Below are positions 60,829 to 64,000 of a DNA stretch of 64,000 nucleotides, piece by piece. The stretch comes from GH45 sp046704385 (GTDB lineage: Bacteria > Bacteroidota > Bacteroidia > Bacteroidales > SZUA-534). Below the pieces are notes generated by a model. That model did not search any database and had not been told where the DNA came from. It saw only the letters and a list, made by a program, of their open reading frames with translations. Location: positions 1-64,000 of the forward strand of contig JBJKSB010000073.1 of NCBI GenBank assembly GCA_046704385.1, read 5' to 3'. A program made the translations under genes and the position numbers. Every line of letters begins with the position of its first letter. The stretch's first letter is position 1.

Positions 60829-63800
60829 GAATTGGATACATCCTTCTATTAATATTATGTATTACCAGATTTAGTTCTGCTCAACAGTACAATTTTCAAA
60901 AATTCGGTGTTGAACAGGGGTTACCTCAAAATACAGTTTACGATATTTTCCAGGATTCAAGGGGCTACCTTTGGTTTGGTACTGCGGGAGGTGGCCTCGC
61001 CAGGTTCGATGGTAAAAATTTTAGGGTTTATAATCAAAAGAATGGATTAGCGGATAATGTGGTTCGAAAAATTACTGAAGATTCGAAAGGAAAGCTGTGG
61101 ATTGCCACAGAGGGAGGAATATCGATTTTCGATGGTCATAATTTTACAACCATTGATACAACAAAAGGACTGACCAGCAATATTATCAAATCACTAGTTG
61201 TAGATGATAATACCATCTGGGCAGGATCATCTGGTGGTGGACTTTATCATATAACACCAGTTGCAGCTGATTCATTTAATGTTGCAGTTTTCGATATTAA
61301 CAGCCATCTGAGCAGTAATAATATCTTTGATATTTATAAGGATAAATTTCAAAAGCTTTGGATAGCTACTTTTGGTGGGGGTATCAATGTGCTGTCATTC
61401 AACCACGATTCAATTACCGATATCAAGTACTTAAATACAAATAATTTTCTCCCCTCCGACCGTCTATGGAATTTTGAAGTTGAAAAAGATAGCATTTTAT
61501 GGGTTTCAACTTATGACAACGGAGCATTCTCAATCAACCTTAGTTCAGACCTGGAAAATCCTGACATTAAATTATTTAATACTTCCAATTACCTTAATGA
61601 TTACCGTATCTGGAGTATTTTGCCCGGAAAAAGGGTTTGGTTTGCTACAGACAAAGGAGGAATTAACCGCGTAGATAATAAAGGACAGGTCAACTTTTTC
61701 ACCATCAGAAATGGATTAGCTAAAAACCAGGTATATAAAATTTTCAAAGATAATGAGGGCTCTGTATGGTTTTCATTATCCGAAGAAGGAGTTTACCGTT
61801 TTATGGGTGAGCAGTTTTATCACATAACCAATAAAGAAGGTTTGCTGGTTGATGATATTAACAGTATTTGTGAATTACCTGACGGAAAAATAATACTGGC
61901 CACGGATGGAGATGGCGTATATGAAGTTTCAGATATACCCAATCTTGAAATCAAAAAGACAAAATGGAGCAGGCAAATTCCGGTTAACTCCTTTACTGAT
62001 GTTGTTACCGATAAAAAACAGGATATCTGGTTATCTTCTGAAATGGGTGTATTTAGATACAATGCGGGTAAAATAACCTTTTTTACTGAAAATAAAGGGA
62101 TGATCAACAACCGGGTAAACTGTTTGCTTTGTGAACAAAATCAAACTATATGGTGTGGAACCTCGGATGGAATTAGTAAAATAATAAATGATAAAATATA
62201 TAATGCCCGCTTGGGTTCCGGCTTGATTAACGAAATTCAGACTATGGCTGAAGATAATGAAGAAAATGTTTGGTGTGGAACCTTAAACGGTTTAGTGAAG
62301 TTTCACAACACACATGACGGAGGGAAACCTGAAGTTACCACCTTTGATGAAGTTGAAGGCCTTGATGTAAAAAAAATTAATAGTCTGGTAGTTGACAAAT
62401 CCAATAATATATGGATCGGAACCTTTGGCGGAGGAATTTATATTTTACAGACGAAATCACAAGCCCCCAAACCCATTTTCAAATTTGCAGGCGACAGCAT
62501 TTTACTTTCTAACAATATCAATCTGCTGGCTTTTGCAAACAAAAATACACTACTGGCAGGTACCGATAAAGGCCTTTGTAAAATTGAATTTAATGACTCT
62601 CTGAAGGTTGAACATGTATTCCACTATGATAATACCAATGGGTATACCGGAATTGAGTCGAACAAAAACTCGGTGGCCAAAATAAAAAACAAATTCTGGA
62701 TCGGTAATTCAAAAGGTATTACGGTATTTGATCCAAAAGCAGACACGGTTCATTCAAAGTTACCCAAAGTTCATATCACTGATTTTAAGGTAAATTTCGA
62801 AGAAACCAATTGGGCTAAAATGGAGCATTCTCTGTCATGGTTCAACCTGCCTGAAAATCTTGAATTAACCTATAAAGATAATAACCTGGTGATCTCATTT
62901 ATTGGTCTTTATTATCGTAATCCTGAAAAGGTATTTTATAAATACCGCTTGTTAGGATTAAGTGAGACATGGTCGAAGCCCACACAAGATAATGAGGCTC
63001 AATACCTGGGTTTACAGCCCGGAGAATATACCTTTGAAGTATTGGCATCGAATGAGTTGAGCGAATGGACGCAAACTCCGGCTACATTTAATTTTGAAAT
63101 CAATCCACCCTTCTGGAAAACTACGCTGTTTTATATATTATGTTCACTATTCCTTGCCGGATTAGTAATATCTTATATAAAATACCGAGAGCGCCAGTTA
63201 AAACAGGATAAAATTAAACTTGAAGCCATTGTGGCTGAACGAACCTGTGAGGTGCTGGCTCAAAAAAAGCAAATTGAGGATAAAAACTTTCAGATTACTT
63301 CGAGCATTAAATATGCCCAACGAATACAGGATGCTTTGTTACCAACTGAGGATGTTTTGAAAAATCTCACAAGCGAATATTTCATTTTTTATAAACCCCG
63401 CGACATAGTAAGCGGTGATTTTTACTGGATGTATGCTCTGGACAACAAACTTATTGTTACAGTTGCCGATTGTACCGGACACGGTGTTCCCGGTGCATTT
63501 ATGAGTATGTTGGGTATCAGTTATTTAAACGAAATAATAGGGAAAAACAAGATCACAAATACATCAGATATTTTAAACCGGCTGAGAAATAATGTAATTG
63601 ATGCATTGAAACAACGAGGTGAAATCGGAGGTTCCAAAGATGGAATGGACTTGGCTATTTGTACCATCGATTTTTCTACAAAAAAATTGCAATATTCAGG
63701 TGCCATGAATCCTTTAATACACATTCGAAATTCTGAACTTACGGAGTTGAAGGCTGATAAAATGCCAATCGGATACTATGAATCTATGAAACCCTTTAAG

Positions 63801-64000
63801 CCGATCGAAATTACAATTGAAAAAAATGATACCATCTATATGTTCTCTGATGGATATATTGACCAATTCGGTGGAACGGAGGGTAAAAAATTCATGAAAA
63901 AACATTTTAAAAATATGCTCACTGAAATTTCAGTATTATCGCTCAACAAACAAAAAGAAATTTTAACTGAAAGAATGGAAGAATGGCGTGGTGAATTTGC
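60825..64000 (+). CDS. Beta-propeller sensor with SpoIIE-type PP2C phosphatase (runs off window end)
   Basis: The frame opens at ATG 60825 (overlapping the caspase stop as ATGA) and is still open at base 64000, giving at least 1058 residues. A signal sequence (MRIGYILLLILCITRFSSAQ) is followed by Reg_prop propeller repeats (about 25-650, e.g. GYLWFGTAGGGLARFDG, NIWIGTFGGGIYIL) and a Y_Y_Y domain (about 690-755). A TM (about 765-785), a coiled coil (about 790-830) and a SpoIIE phosphatase (about 840-1058: KPRDIVSGDFYWM, VADCTGHGVPGAFMSM, DGMDLAICTIDF and MFSDGYIDQFGG) complete it. It senses an extracellular cue and dephosphorylates a cytoplasmic partner, perhaps an anti-sigma antagonist. Confidence 0.92.
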   Translation, partial: MRIGYILLLILCITRFSSAQQYNFQKFGVEQGLPQNTVYDIFQDSRGYLWFGTAGGGLARFDGKNFRVYNQKNGLADNVVRKITEDSKGKLWIATEGGISIFDGHNFTTIDTTKGLTSNIIKSLVVDDNTIWAGSSGGGLYHITPVAADSFNVAVFDINSHLSSNNIFDIYKDKFQKLWIATFGGGINVLSFNHDSITDIKYLNTNNFLPSDRLWNFEVEKDSILWVSTYDNGAFSINLSSDLENPDIKLFNTSNYLNDYRIWSILPGKRVWFATDKGGINRVDNKGQVNFFTIRNGLAKNQVYKIFKDNEGSVWFSLSEEGVYRFMGEQFYHITNKEGLLVDDINSICELPDGKIILATDGDGVYEVSDIPNLEIKKTKWSRQIPVNSFTDVVTDKKQDIWLSSEMGVFRYNAGKITFFTENKGMINNRVNCLLCEQNQTIWCGTSDGISKIINDKIYNARLGSGLINEIQTMAEDNEENVWCGTLNGLVKFHNTHDGGKPEVTTFDEVEGLDVKKINSLVVDKSNNIWIGTFGGGIYILQTKSQAPKPIFKFAGDSILLSNNINLLAFANKNTLLAGTDKGLCKIEFNDSLKVEHVFHYDNTNGYTGIESNKNSVAKIKNKFWIGNSKGITVFDPKADTVHSKLPKVHITDFKVNFEETNWAKMEHSLSWFNLPENLELTYKDNNLVISFIGLYYRNPEKVFYKYRLLGLSETWSKPTQDNEAQYLGLQPGEYTFEVLASNELSEWTQTPATFNFEINPPFWKTTLFYILCSLFLAGLVISYIKYRERQLKQDKIKLEAIVAERTCEVLAQKKQIEDKNFQITSSIKYAQRIQDALLPTEDVLKNLTSEYFIFYKPRDIVSGDFYWMYALDNKLIVTVADCTGHGVPGAFMSMLGISYLNEIIGKNKITNTSDILNRLRNNVIDALKQRGEIGGSKDGMDLAICTIDFSTKKLQYSGAMNPLIHIRNSELTELKADKMPIGYYESMKPFKPIEITIEKNDTIYMFSDGYIDQFGGTEGKKFMKKHFKNMLTEISVLSLNKQKEILTERMEEWRGEF

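Noticed and set aside
1..64000. CRISPR array
   Set aside because: No regularly spaced direct repeats of 25-40 bp were seen. The only tandem tracts are the heptamer at 18.86 kb and the 16-bp duplication at 19.67 kb.

Overview
The window looks like a chromosomal piece of a Bacteroidota bacterium, most likely a marine or sediment member of the Marinilabiliales/Prolixibacteraceae kind; this is an inference from gene content. The support is a SusC/SusD pair, a hybrid two-component sensor, type IX secretion (T9SS) sorting domains, AT-rich DNA, very few Shine-Dalgarno sites, and many promoters carrying the Bacteroidota -7 box TAnnTTTG.

Layout. 1-10.7 kb is mostly housekeeping on the minus strand: the 5' part of thrS, a small conserved protein, an NdpA-like nucleoid protein, a Cache-HAMP-GAF-PAS sensor with no output domain, ribBA, an lptF-GT4-GT2 envelope operon and a START-like protein. 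10.9-14.1 kb is an accessory patch behind a tRNA-Met(CAU): a solitary HicB C-terminal remnant, a methyltransferase and two complete HicAB modules whose promoters share one operator plan but differ in operator sequence. 14.1-21.7 kb holds a cysteine desulfurase and a TetR / outer-membrane barrel / ABC ATPase / two FtsX-type permeases / LolA-like cluster, probably a lipid or lipoprotein export system, with a MITE-like palindromic element inside it.

21.8-43 kb is a polysaccharide utilisation locus for acetylated glucuronoxylan oligosaccharides: CE20-type acetylesterase, cytoplasmic GH43, GPH symporter, SusC, SusD, a secreted carbohydrate-binding protein with a T9SS tail, aldo/keto reductase, GH67 alpha-glucuronidase, a LacI repressor and a hybrid two-component system. 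No endoxylanase lies in the window. A LacI operator sits between lacI and the hybrid sensor gene, and a recurring RGGTRKA motif fills the 800-bp gap in front of susC.

43-64 kb holds small envelope proteins, a transglutaminase-like protein, an orphan solute-binding lipoprotein and then the most unusual part. A minus-strand operon (PEGA-repeat membrane protein, cohesin-like lipoprotein, 2703-residue T9SS protein with seven DPQGL repeats, two CBM9-like modules, a beta-helix and a dockerin-like segment, then an LPP20-type protein) diverges from a plus-strand operon (FGE/SUMF1-like protein, caspase-like protease, beta-propeller sensor with a SpoIIE-type phosphatase). The last gene runs off the window. 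These two operons are the best candidate for an undescribed surface assembly and signalling system.

Practical note: at ribBA, tetR, iscS and the FGE-like gene the longest open frame begins at a TTG that belongs to the TAnnTTTG promoter box, so the downstream ATG was chosen as start.
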